A stretch of 64,000 nt of DNA from Chelonoidis abingdonii (taxonomy: Eukaryota > Chordata > Testudines > Testudinidae): the NCBI RefSeq assembly GCF_003597395.2, contig NC_133773.1, positions 69,791,528 to 69,855,527 of the forward strand, read 5' to 3'. Numbering within the stretch: position 1 is the first letter of the stretch; each line of letters starts with the position of its first letter. The notes below the pieces were generated by a model. It worked only from the letters and a program-made list of their open reading frames with translations, searched no databases and was not told where the DNA came from. Positions 54,771 through 64,000 of this stretch are shown here, piece after piece. The translations under genes were made by a program, and so were the position numbers.

Positions 54771-57294
54771 AAAGGCATGGCTAACTGCAGTGAGGTCCAT
54801 GTGTTAAGGAAAAGCTGTATCCCTTTGATTGTGATTCCAAAAGCACATGGGGGGTTGTGGTGGGGGGAGGAAGGTCATGGCTATAGCATTTATCTGAGTA
54901 CCCAGGAGCTGCTGGAGATCCAATGAGATGGAGTATTGCCATCTCCACGTGTTCAAAAATCATGAGTCAGGACCTCCCAAATCATGAGATGTTAACAAAC
55001 ATATTTTCAGTTCTTTGAATTTGCTTTATGATTTTGAGCCTTTCGGGTTCATGTTTTCAAGCTTTTCTCTTCAACCATGAGGGCTTGAAACTTTTTAAAA
55101 ATGAAAGCTGAGGTTCTCGTGTTGCTGGGACCCTAATGAAAACACCAGATATTCTGAGAGTCATGATTAAAAGCACAAAAGTTGGCAACCCTGATCATTA
55201 AATCGCAAACCTGAGTAAGTGGAGGATGCATCCTCTCAGTCAGAGAGCTGATATCATTTCTGTCCTTCCCTGTGGCTTTTCCCGTGATCTATATCATCTC
55301 AGTCTTGTCTGGAGCTAGCCTGAAGGTAAGATGTAATTGTAATTATGTTGTTAGTGTCTTCTGTCATGCAGTCTTATGCCCCTTTTCATGACAAATGGAA
55401 AAATAGGGATCTTTGGAAAAAGGTTCTTCAACAAGCTCCATGCCCACTTTGCAAATCTTTGAAATTAAAAGGCTAATAAAGGCCATTCAAGTTATGAGAG
55501 AAATTGTGCACCATTTGTTGTATGCTGTTTAATGCCAGGCTAACAAGTAGGATCTAGTCAAAGAAATAATTCTTATCTCCTTCATTAACCAAATACATTA
55601 ACAGTTTTACAAAGCACCATAAACCAACTACTGTATTTCCTAGCGTATCAAGTTCCAGTTGCTGCACCTTTCTTTTCAAAAACCACTGGCAACACTTTGT
55701 ACTTGTGATCAATAAGCTTTTTGCACAGCTGAAGTGTTGACATATTGTGTTAGTAGTGGCCAATGCCTTTTCTGAATTTGTTCTTATTTAGCAGCTTTGC
55801 CTTACTTCTCAAACGGGGTTTTAAATGATGTCACATTGGCTCTATCAAGCTAAGATGGGGTACCTGAAATAGAATGCAAATTCTTATCAGCTGCATGCAA
55901 GGAAACTTCTTCTCACTTCTCCCCACACTTAGTTTGTGTTAGGGAAGGATTTGATTTTTAAAACTTCCAAATACAGTACCTTATTTCCCCTTTTCTGTGA
56001 AACTTAGACCCTTGAGCTTTCTCTTCTTAGTGAATCCTTAGCAACTTTCAAAACCTTCCCTGGACATAGAAGCAGGATCTAGCTGTGAAGGTTTCATCTG
56101 ACTTAGCTACAAATCCTTCAGACTTTTTGAAGGTTTGAGGCTGCTCAGATTTGGGCTTCTGATTCATGTCTGTTTTAGCAGTGGGATTGAGCTTCCAATT
56201 TTGGATCTGAATTAATATTTAAACTTATCTCAAGTTTAAAGGCATTGGGGTTTGAATGTAGGATTCCTGTGCAAGCCAATCTCTATGAAACCTTTAGTCA
56301 CGCTGAAAAATACTGTATTCTATGAATAGTCCAGGTGTGCTCAATGGCACTACTTGTGGAGTAAAGTACTGCTCAGACTGAATAAGGGTATCCCAATGTG
56401 GCACTTATAGAGCACTGTACCATTGGAGGTTGGTGGCAAACAGAACACATTTCTCCCTTGAAGGATTCACAGTCTAAAGGGACAAACAAACCGAAAACCA
56501 GGGAAGAAAGAGCACAGAATGAAGAGTGGCATTTGAACTTGAATGCTTTTCTGTGGAGCAGGGAGGTTTTTAGAAGATTCTTGAAGGAGGAGACAAGTGA
56601 GATCTTGCTGTATGCTAACAGGGAAGCTATTCCAGATATATTGGATATTGTAGGGGAAGATGCGGAGATGAATACTAGCTATGGATACACAGGGATAGGA
56701 ATGGAGAGGGCACAGGAGGAGGTGATGACATACATAGGCAGGTGTAGAGTTGAGAGTATTGAAGTTGAGAAGAATCCTAAATTTGTTACCAAAAATATTG
56801 ACATTTCTTATGTCTTGTGTGTTTCCTGCGTCTGTGTGGTTTTATTACCCACTGGTCACCACATGGACCCCGCCTGGACTTTTGCCTGGGGCTTGGCTCT
56901 CAGCACTAGAGGGATGCTTTTGCATTTTGCAAGTGCCCAGAACAGGAGGTGAGTTTCCACAATTTCTACATGCTTAGCTTTGAAAATTCACCTGAATTCT
57001 GGGGCATCTAAAACTTCATTCAGTCTCTGCTGTGCTGGATCCAAGCACACTTCCCTCCCCTCTGCAAATTCAGGCAGAAATGACAGTGCCCAGTCCTGGA
57101 CTGTGCTGCATGATCCCAACTTGCATTGACTTCAGTGGGAGGGGAAGCACCTGGCATCCCAGCAGATCAGATCTATCATGAACTAAGGTTATAACTCCAG
57201 TTTAGGGGACTTACGTTATAAATAAAATGAATATGGTATTAATGTGGGATCTGAGAAGCCATCTACCAAGCAAGATACCCCTGTGGCAGTGAGA
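54771..57294. other. No gene recognised; contains the longest open frame (184 codons)
   Basis: A plus-strand frame at 56398-56952 begins in wording (TATAGAGCACTGTACC, TTCACAGTCTAAAGGGAC) typical of an old repeat. It shows no domain I recognise and probably arose by chance in a purine-rich stretch. Confidence 0.45.
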
Positions 57295-57348
57295 GTCAGA
57301 GCCCAGGTAAACTGATTCGGGCTCCAGGGCTCACAGGCTGGACTCTGA

Positions 57349-58441
57349 GGGTACGTCTACACTGCACGATTATTTCGAATTAGCTTAAACCGATATTACA
57401 AAACAGATCTTATAAAATCGGTTTAGCGCGTCCACAGTGGGATCCCGAAATCGATTGTTTGCGTCCATGGTCCAAAGCTACCATCGATTTCAGGAGCGGT
57501 GCACTGTGGGTAGCTGTTCCTCAGCTATCCCATAGTTCCCACTTCCGTGTTGAGAGCACAGTGCCTGATGGGGCAGAAAACACTGCCCCGGGTGGTGCTG
57601 GGTACAGCCTCACCCCTCCCTTTGTGAAGGCAGCAGACAACCCTTTGGCGCCTTTTTCGCGGAGTGCATTGAGCAAACGCCATAGCACAGCAATCTTTTC
57701 CTTTTTTTTTTTCACGTGGTGGTGGGGGGAAATAAACTGAGGAGCTGTTCCCTGAACCACGCCAGACACTGTGTTTGAACCTACAGACATTGGGAGCTCA
57801 GCCAAGAATGCAAATAATTTTCAGAGACTGCTGTGGACTGTGGGATAGCTGGAGTCCTCAGTACCCCCTCCCTCCCTTCATGAGCGTCCATTTGAGTCTC
57901 TGGCTTCCCGTTACGCTTGTCACACAGCGCTGTGTATCCTGGAGTTTTTTATTCAAACGCTTTGGCATTTCGTGTTCTGTAACGGAGCTGGATACAACAG
58001 ATTTGTCTCCCCATACAGCGATCAGACCTAGTATCTCCCGTACGGTCTATGCTGGAGCTCTTTTTCGATTTCAAACTGCATCGCCAGCCGTGCTGATCAG
58101 AGCTCCACGCTGGGCAAGCAGGAAATGTAATTCAAAAGTTCGCAGGGCTTTTCCTGTTTACCTGCCCGCTGCATCCGAGTTCAGATTGCTGTCCAGAGCG
58201 GTCAGTGCTGCACTCTGGGATGCCGCCCGGAGGCCAATAACGTCGATTTCCGTCCACATGAACCCTAATCCGAGTTATCACTATCGAATTTAGCGCTACT
58301 CCTCTCGTTTGGGAGGAGTTCCGAAATCGATTTAAGGAGCCGTTTAACTCGATATTAATGACGACGTCGTGTGAACGGATACAGCGTTAAATCGGTCTAT
58401 CGGCCATTAAACCGATTTAAAGTCGCAGTGTAGACCTGGCC
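57349..58441 (-). mobile_element. 1,093-bp Harbinger-like element with TGA duplications
   Basis: The ends GGGTACGTCTACACTGCA and GCAGTGTAGACCTGGCC form a TIR. TGA is duplicated (57346-57348 and 58442-58444). Read on the minus strand, its first 400 bases are homologous to the starts of 60300-61776 and 63722-64000 (GTATTGGCCTCC, GTGACCGCTCTGGACAGC, ATTTCCTG). It is CpG-rich, so it is relatively young. A decayed DNA-binding-protein remnant is inside. Confidence 0.78.
57840..58085 (-). pseudogene. Myb/SANT-like DNA-binding protein remnant of a Harbinger-like element
   Basis: Minus-strand wording passes RPYGRY, SLYGETNLL, RNTKCQSV and SNGRS across stops and frames. It follows the order of the Myb/SANT-like helper protein I remember from intact turtle relatives of this element. 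No long frame survives. Harbinger elements usually carry a Myb/SANT protein beside the transposase, so the context supports the call. The residue match is imperfect. Confidence 0.45.
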
Positions 58442-58667
58442 TGAGACTCACCCACGCCTCCCGCGCCAGATTTCAGAGCCTGGGCTCCAGTCTAAGCAGG
58501 AACATCAACATTGCTATTTTTAGACCTGTAGCATGAGCCCTGAAAGCCCAAGTCAGTTCCCTGGGCTCTGAGGCTCGATGCAGCATATTTTTAAATTTTT
58601 TAACAAGGCAGATCCTGGCCTTCTATTTTGTAAATTCAATTTTGAACCTATTATTGATTGTGGAGCA

Positions 58668-59244
58668 TGCAACAGAGTGGCTTGCCCCTTACGGGCTAGA
58701 GGCTTGAGGCCAGCCAATGGTGAATACTAAGGAGACACACCTGGGATAACCTGGTTTCCCATCTAAAGAGCAGTAGACGCTGCAGAGGGTTGGGCATGCT
58801 CAGGGAGATCAGAGGCTGCTAGGAGCAAGCAGACTCCAATAGAGAGACCTGGGATTTGGGACTGAGACTAATGGCAAGACAGGCTTGGGAGGAGCCCTGA
58901 TAAGTTAGTTAATGCGCAGACTTGAGGAGACTTTATTTTGAACTGGTTTGAATGGAAAGAGAAGCAGAAGTAAGAAAAGACTCCAGCCAGGCAGGACTGA
59001 GAGTGGCCTGCCAAGGCAGGGAAAAGCTGCAGAGAGCAGACTTGAGGTAGGGGGAAGAGATGCCTCAGGACTGATTTTTTTCTGTCAATAAATTTAGACC
59101 CTCTGAAAATGAGCATTAGTAGACAAAAAGTTTGGGTGGAATTTACCTAAGGAACCACTTGAAGGGGAAAACCAAGGCAAGGAGCTGCTTGCAGGGCTTC
59201 CCTGAGGTCATGAGGGGGTGCTCAAGGGTGGCAACTCATTCACA
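58668..59244 (+). repeat. Solo LTR
   Basis: It begins TGCAACAGAGTGGCTTGCCCC and ends GGCAACTCATTCACA, with TG...CA ends. AATAAA lies at 59087-59092. The wording matches a turtle LTR family I remember. No clear duplication, no internal genes. Confidence 0.6.
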
Positions 59245-59519
59245 GGGTGCAAACCCCCAAAACCACTATGAGTCCTCATCATACAACATTCATTTATTGT
59301 TTTAATTATTTTCTGGTCTGAGGGAACCTCATAAGATGTGTACAAAACTAGATTCTCATATATGTGGATATCCCAGGGGATAGTAGTCATAGAATGCTAT
59401 TGTACTTCAGTACATCCAATATAATGCAGAACACTATCACTACCAGCAGAAAATAACACTAAACCATTATTTCAGTTCATTTCACACTGATGTGACTTCT
59501 CAACAAAAGACCCCTAAAG

Positions 59520-59925
59520 GAGGTGAGGACCAGAAAAAAAATCTCATTTTGCAAAATAGGTTGAGGAATTGCAATTTGTTTTTATTTCACAGCAGAACAA
59601 AACTGAGACTTCTAGAAATGAAAAACCCAGGGAGAAAGATACCCCATACTAGCCAATATCCCACTGGTTAAGGCACTCACCAGGGATATGGGAGATCTAG
59701 GTTCAAATTCCTGCTCTGAATCCCACATCCCAGCATTATATTGGCTATTCTAAGGTGCATCTCTCCCTCTTTCAAACTTTGACCAGAAAGCCCATCCTGG
59801 ATGTGAGAAATCTTCCCAAAGACATTTTAATGGAAAACAATGTTTGCACAAAAAGCTTTAGTTTTGACATATTGGCATTGTCTGAAGAAAAAGTAGTGTT
59901 GAAAAATTCCCAACCAGTTCTATTC
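59520..59925. mobile_element. AT-rich TIR element with one tRNA-like module
   Basis: The right end AAAAATTCCCAACCAGTTCTA matches the family at 37562-38194. The left end is decayed. A tRNA-like module (59647-59720) has CCCACTGGTTAAGGCACTC (A-box-like) and AGGTTCAAATTCC (B-box-like). Confidence 0.5.
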
Positions 59926-60872
59926 TAAAGGTTTTATAAATGTAACCTGGGTGTTACTCAACACACAAGAATCAGTTCTCTCTGTTCTCAGAAATGTAGA
60001 GGATGCAGTGATTGTCAGAGCAAAGTCATGCCCAGAAGAGGCTTGACAAAACTATATATATACACACAACACAGACTCGTTTCTGGTTTTGGCCTGCTGT
60101 CACTTTCTTGGCTAAGTTTAATGGCTCTTCTGGCTCCCTCAGTGTGTAAATTACACAACAGACTTACTTAGACTAACATTTACTTGTAGCTTACATTCCC
60201 GTTTATGTCTCATCCTAATTTAGCTCTCTAAGTCTATGTCTAAACTGGTACACTTACTTGGTTCTGGGACTGTATATATGCTGCCAGGGCCCACACTGAG
60301 GCCTGGTCTACACTATGACTTTAGGTCGAATTTAGCAGTGTTACCTCGATTTAAGCCTGGACCCGTCCACATGATTAAGCCCTTTTTTTTTTTTGACTTA
60401 AAGGGCTCTTTAAATCGATTTCTTTACTCCACCTACGAGGGGATTAGTGCTGAAATTGGCCTTGCCGGGCCGAATTTGGGATTGTGTGGATGCAATTTGA
60501 TGGTATTGGCCTCCTAGAGCCATCCTAGAGTGCTCCCTCGTGACCGCTCTGGACAGCGCTCTTAGCTCAGATGCACTGGCCAGGTAGAAAGGAAAAGGCC
60601 CACAAACTTTTGAATTTCATTTCCTGTTTGGCCAGCATGGCGAGCTGATCAGCATGATGTGCACATTGCCTGGCCCGTACTTTGTGAGAAGTCTATGACC
60701 ATATCCCTCTTGTCACCATGCTGCCGTCACCTCCTTGCCTGGTTTTGTGCAAAACAATTGTCTGCTGTTGCTCTGACGGAGGGAGGGGCGACTGACGACA
60801 TAGCTTACACGGAATTAAAATCAACAAAAGGGGTGGCTTTGCATCGAGGAGAAACACAAACAACTGTCACAC

Positions 60873-60922
60873 AGAATGGTCCCCTCAAGGATTGAACTCA
60901 AAACCCTGGGTTTAGCAGACCG
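60873..60922 (-). repeat. tRNA-derived SINE piece (B-box half), antisense
   Basis: On the minus strand GTCTGCTAAACCCAGGGTTTTGAG leads into GTTCAATCCTTGAGGGG, the B-box half of a tRNA-derived turtle SINE. The A-box half is missing. Confidence 0.6.
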
Positions 60923-60999
60923 TTGATTTCACAAAACAAATCAGGTCAATTTCTTGTTTTGATCCATCTATCTTTTACATCTTAGGCTGGCAGCAGATT

Positions 61000-61156
61000 G
61001 TGCAGTATGACTGCAAGCCATCATCATCTCCTGGGTGCTCAGCAGAAGATGCTGTATTCTGATTGCTAGCCATCATCATCTCCTGGATGCTAGCCAGAAG
61101 ATGGTGAAGTACGAGTGCTAGCCCTCGTCATCTCGTGGGAGCTCGGCAGATGATGG
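61000..61156. repeat. 52-bp tandem repeat, three units
   Basis: Each unit has the order GACTGCAAGCCATCATCATC, TCCTGGGTGCT and GCAGAAGATG. Units start near 61000, 61052 and 61104 and differ by scattered substitutions. Confidence 0.75.
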
Positions 61157-61895
61157 GAATGACCTGGCTGAGTCACTCCCATGTGTGCCCAGGCGCCCCT
61201 GATCGATCTCACCGAGGTCAGCTAAAAGAGCACCCAGGAATATGAGAACGATGGCTACCAATGGTAATGCACCCTCTGCTGCCAAAAGGCAATGAGCTGC
61301 TGCTGTGTAGCAATGCAGTCCCATGTTTGCCAGCACCCAGGAGACGTACATTGATGGTGAGCTGAGCGGGCTCCATGCTTGCTGTGGTATGGGATCTGCT
61401 CAGGTAACCCAGGAAGAAAGGCACCAAACCACTGTCTGCCATAGCTCTCACGGAGGGAGGGAAAGGGGGAGGGGCCCTGACGACATGTTCCCAGAACCAC
61501 CTGCGACACTGTTTTTGCCCATCAGACATTGGGATCTCAACCCAGAATTCCAATGGGCAGCAGAGACTGTGGAAACTGTGGGATAGCTACTCACAGCTAC
61601 CCACAGTGCAATGCTCTGCGAGTTGATGCTAGCCTCAGTACTGTGGATGCAGTCCGCCAACTTAATGCACTTACAGCATTTTGTGTGGGGAGACGCACAA
61701 TCGACTGTATAAAAACGATTTCTAAAAAAAAATGACTTCTACAAATTCAACCTAATTTCATGGTGTTGACATACCCTGACTGTCCACATTTTGTGCTAGA
61801 CACAGGTATAATGCTCTGCACCCCTTATACCCGTGTTCACATTGCTGCTGTTATGTGATGTTGGTGCTATCATTGCAGGGGCAGTAGCACAGGGT

Positions 61896-61996
61896 TCTGT
61901 GGGGGTAATATCTTTTATGGGACCAACTTCTGTTGGTAAGAGAGACAAGCTTTTGAGCTTACACAATGAGTTCTTTCTTGTCTCTCTAGAGAAAGA
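61896..61996 (-). mobile_element. Penelope-like 3' tail, antisense
   Basis: GACCAACTTCTGTTGGTAAGAGAGACAAGC is the reverse complement of the tail at 41110-41160. GATATTAC-type sequence (61908-61915) extends the match. Confidence 0.6.
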
Positions 61997-62969
61997 AAGA
62001 GACTCTGCACAACTTTATTTTAGTCCCTGAAGTTTCAGATCAGCATCACAAGACCTTTGCCTCCCCACTGCACAGGGACTCTGCACTATGTTTATCCAAC
62101 CACTAGACTGGATCCATGTCGCACTGCTGTTTCCCTTGGTTTGTGCAGCCTGGCTCAGTGTGGGGAAAGCCAAGGAACCAGGGACAAGGATGGTAACAAT
62201 TTTATAATCTTCTGCATGTCTTCCATTTGTAAGAGGATGGTAACATCAGGACTGTGGGGGATAGGGAGGGAGGGAGGGGTTAAAACATTGAAACTCTGCA
62301 GTCTTCCAAGAGAAAAGGCAACTGTTACTAACCATAGACAACCCACTGTAAGTTTTCTCCTCTTGCCCCAGTCCACATGGCCCCAAGACCATTGCTGCCT
62401 GAAACATGTACAGACACAGGGGAACAATGAGTTTTCATTAATATTCTGATTGTAAGACATTGCTTTAGCCAAAGGCATAGCAGTGGTTCATCAGAAATCA
62501 GTAAAATCATTGATTTATAGAAGTATCTTGCCTGGGAGGGCTGGAGCAGAGCAGGAGCTGGATGCAGGGGGAAGTTGGAGGAGGTTGGTAAGGGGATGAG
62601 GCATGACAATGCCATGGCTTGAGCACTGCTGTTCAAACTCAGAGACATAGCAATGCATGGCATATTGTCTGGGTGGTGGGGGAGAAGGTCAATGTATGGT
62701 CCTTCAAATACCCTGGATCTTAAAATCAGGAATTTAGCAACACGCAAGAGGGGTTATTGGCGGGGAGGGTGGGATTCCATTGTAACTTACCAGCCTCAGA
62801 TTCTAGTTCCTGCGAGGACTTGGGGTCCTCCTTGGTTTGTTGGGGGGCTTCCTCAATCTGCTTCTCTGGGTAGAGGTGCAGATCACATGCTCCTCATCCT
62901 TCAGGTCTTCTGTGACATCCTCTGTGGTCCCTGCTGCCTCCTCACCCTGGCACTTATTGGCATCCTATC
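61997..62969. other. No gene recognised
   Basis: GC-richer than the window average. A 139-codon minus-strand frame (62328-62747) matches nothing I know. It may be interior of an old DNA element that includes the next feature. Confidence 0.4.
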
Positions 62970-63235
62970 AGACTATGAGGCCAGTGGAGGAATTGTGAGC
63001 CACTTCAGGCTCTGTAGGAGGAGCCCTTAACAGCACCCAGTCCAGCTCATCATAGAAGGGGCATGTATGACAAGTCCACCCAGACCAGCTGTTTGAGTCT
63101 TTTTGCCGTCCTGTACAGGAACCTCAAGCACTTGATGCATTCCTGGCACTGGGACAGAGTCTAGTAAATGGCTGCCTGCTCCAGCCTGTGTGAAATTTCC
63201 CAGTGCAGGTGTACATTCCTGCTTCTCCAAGTGAT
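62970..63235 (-). pseudogene. Second Myb/SANT-like DNA-binding protein remnant
   Basis: On the minus strand one frame reads RNVHLHWEISHRL and, after a stop, QCQECIKCLRFLYRTAK, fitting the pattern QCxxKxKxLRxxYxxxK of Myb/SANT-like (trihelix) proteins from Harbinger-like elements. A shift then leads to CPFYDELDWVL, fitting CRFYDELHxIL at the domain end. Stops and shifts show decay. The surrounding transposon ends were not found. Confidence 0.45.
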
Positions 63236-63721
63236 GAAGTTGTGGAGGATGATGTGGTTCATGGGTCTGGCAGCTGCTCTCAGAGCAGGATCCATGTTCA
63301 CCTGTACTGATCAAAAGAGTGCAGCAGAAAGCTGTTCTGAAGTGGTCAGTGCAGCTTGCTACTGCTGGCAAAAATGGGGGAGGAGGAGACAAGGGACCTT
63401 TATAGATTAGGTAAGAGTCAGGAAGAAAAGGGTTCGGTGCATTATGGGAATGGAGGACTATTGAAACTCAAGACCAGATATATGCCTCTTGCCCCCTTCC
63501 ATACTGCAACTGACACAGGTATAGGGCTATGCCACAACCTGAGGCAAGTATTTACTCACACCTCTCTGGCATGCTAGCTTACTTGCCTTCCGAAATGTGC
63601 TTCTGGGGCATAGATGTGAACAATAGGGGAGCTATGGAACAACATGCATATGGCCATGTGTACAGTTGCTAGTGCAGAAGTACCTTAAATCTAAATGGGT
63701 ATAACTAATGCTGAGAGCCTG
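63236..63721. other. No gene recognised
   Basis: Moderately GC-rich. No repeat end is placed. Confidence 0.4.
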
Positions 63722-64000
63722 GGGCCTGGTCTACACTACGCATTTATACTGAATTTAGCAGTGTTAAACCGATTTAACTCTGCACCCGTCCACACAACGA
63801 AGCCCTTTATATTGATAAAGGGCTCTTAAAACCAATTTCTGTACTCCTCCCAGATCAGGGGAGTAGTGCTGAAATCAGTATTGCCATGTCGGATTAGGGT
63901 TAGTGTGGCCGCAATTCGATGGTATTGGCCTCCGGGTGGTATCCCGCAGTGCACCATTGTGACCGCTCTGGAAAGCAATCTGAACTCGGATGCACTGGCC
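63722..64000 (+). mobile_element. 5' end of a third Harbinger-like element, cut by the window edge
   Basis: GGGCCTGGTCTACACTACGC opens the element. Hairpin pairs AAGCCCTTTATATTGATAAAGGGCT and CTGTACTCCTCCC/GGGGAGTAG follow. It is homologous to the starts of 60300-61776 and (reverse) 57349-58441. In relatives I remember, a Myb/SANT gene starts a few hundred bases further on, so the next bases outside the window may be coding. Confidence 0.72.

Larger units (their letters stand above)
57295..58590. mobile_element. Foldback host element split by a Harbinger-like insertion
   Basis: GATTCGGGCTCCAGGGCTCACAGG on the left and CAGAGCCTGGGCTCCAGTC, TTTTTAGACCTGTAGC and CCCTGGGCTCTGAGG on the right use the same wording as the inverted-repeat element at 17541-18265. 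Its two halves are separated exactly at the TGA duplication of the inner element. Confidence 0.5.
60300..61776 (+). mobile_element. 1,477-bp Harbinger-like element
   Basis: It starts GGCCTGGTCTACACTATGAC and ends TTTCATGGTGTTGACATACCC, giving a TIR continuing into TTAGGTNGAATTT on both sides. TGA occurs at both flanks (60297-60299 and 61777-61779). No transposase is present. The interior holds a SINE-like antisense piece and a 52-bp tandem repeat. The left 280 bases are homologous to 63722-64000. Confidence 0.72.

Noticed and set aside
56398..56952. 184-codon open frame, the longest in the window
   Set aside because: It starts in repeat-like wording. I see no domain, signal peptide or splice context, and the N-terminal half is purine-biased. 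Chance is more likely.
57597..58293. 172-codon frame near 57775-58293
   Set aside because: It runs antisense through the Harbinger-like element's Myb/SANT remnant and its end sequence, so it is a shadow frame.
60873..60922. tRNA gene on the minus strand
   Set aside because: Only the B-box half is present, with SINE wording. No acceptor stem.

Overview
This window is vertebrate nuclear DNA. It has AT-rich unique sequence, low CpG, no operon structure and dense interspersed repeats. From memory, the repeat set looks like that of a turtle, probably a cryptodire: a CR1 LINE tail, MIR-like SINE relics, hAT, PIF/Harbinger and foldback DNA elements whose ends read like GGCCTGGTCTACAC, a Penelope-like element, a Gmr1-like Ty3/gypsy element, and several ERV-type solo LTRs. 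No database search was possible, so the species call is an inference.

I found no host protein-coding exon, tRNA, rRNA or CRISPR array that I can defend. The longest open frames (184, 167 and 120 codons) look like chance. All recognisable protein-coding sequence is decayed transposon sequence: gag, integrase, RT edge and RNase H remnants at 23.8-28.4 kb, a CR1 ORF2 C-terminus at 25.3 kb, a Penelope-like GIY-YIG endonuclease remnant at 40.4-40.9 kb, a Harbinger transposase N-terminal half at 51.5-51.9 kb, and Myb/SANT-like fragments at 57.8-58.1 and 63.0-63.2 kb. The window is best read as intergenic or deep-intronic DNA.

Layout: 0-9 kb is mostly unique, with a DNA element at 1.1 kb, a foldback fragment and LTR fragment at 3.7-4.5 kb and another fragment at 5.7 kb. 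10-11.1 kb holds two foldback elements sharing ends. 13-14.9 kb is an AT-rich terminal-inverted-repeat (TIR) element carrying tRNA-like modules and interrupted by an LTR. 17.5-18.3 kb is an inverted-repeat element with a CpG-rich 294-bp transposon inside it. 19.8 kb has a repeat able to draw a hammerhead-like fold. 21.9-23.2 kb holds a hAT MITE and a second tRNA-module element. 23.35-28.8 kb is an LTR retrotransposon with three later insertions. 31-34.4 kb is LTR and hAT debris plus a solo LTR with perfect 5-bp target-site duplications (TSDs). 37.5-41.7 kb holds a TIR element, a Penelope-like element and a MITE. 43-57 kb is sparse, apart from MIR relics and the Harbinger fragment. 57.3-64 kb holds three members of one Harbinger-like family and a solo LTR.

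The most informative object is the retrotransposon at 23.35-28.8 kb. Its integrase lies upstream of RT and RNase H, the reverse of normal Ty3/gypsy order. That is the hallmark of Gmr1-like elements, the group whose gag gave rise to the SCAN domain of vertebrate zinc-finger proteins. Insertion layering (hAT inside integrase, hAT inside another repeat, CR1 inside gag-pol, LTRs inside TIR elements) gives a readable relative chronology.
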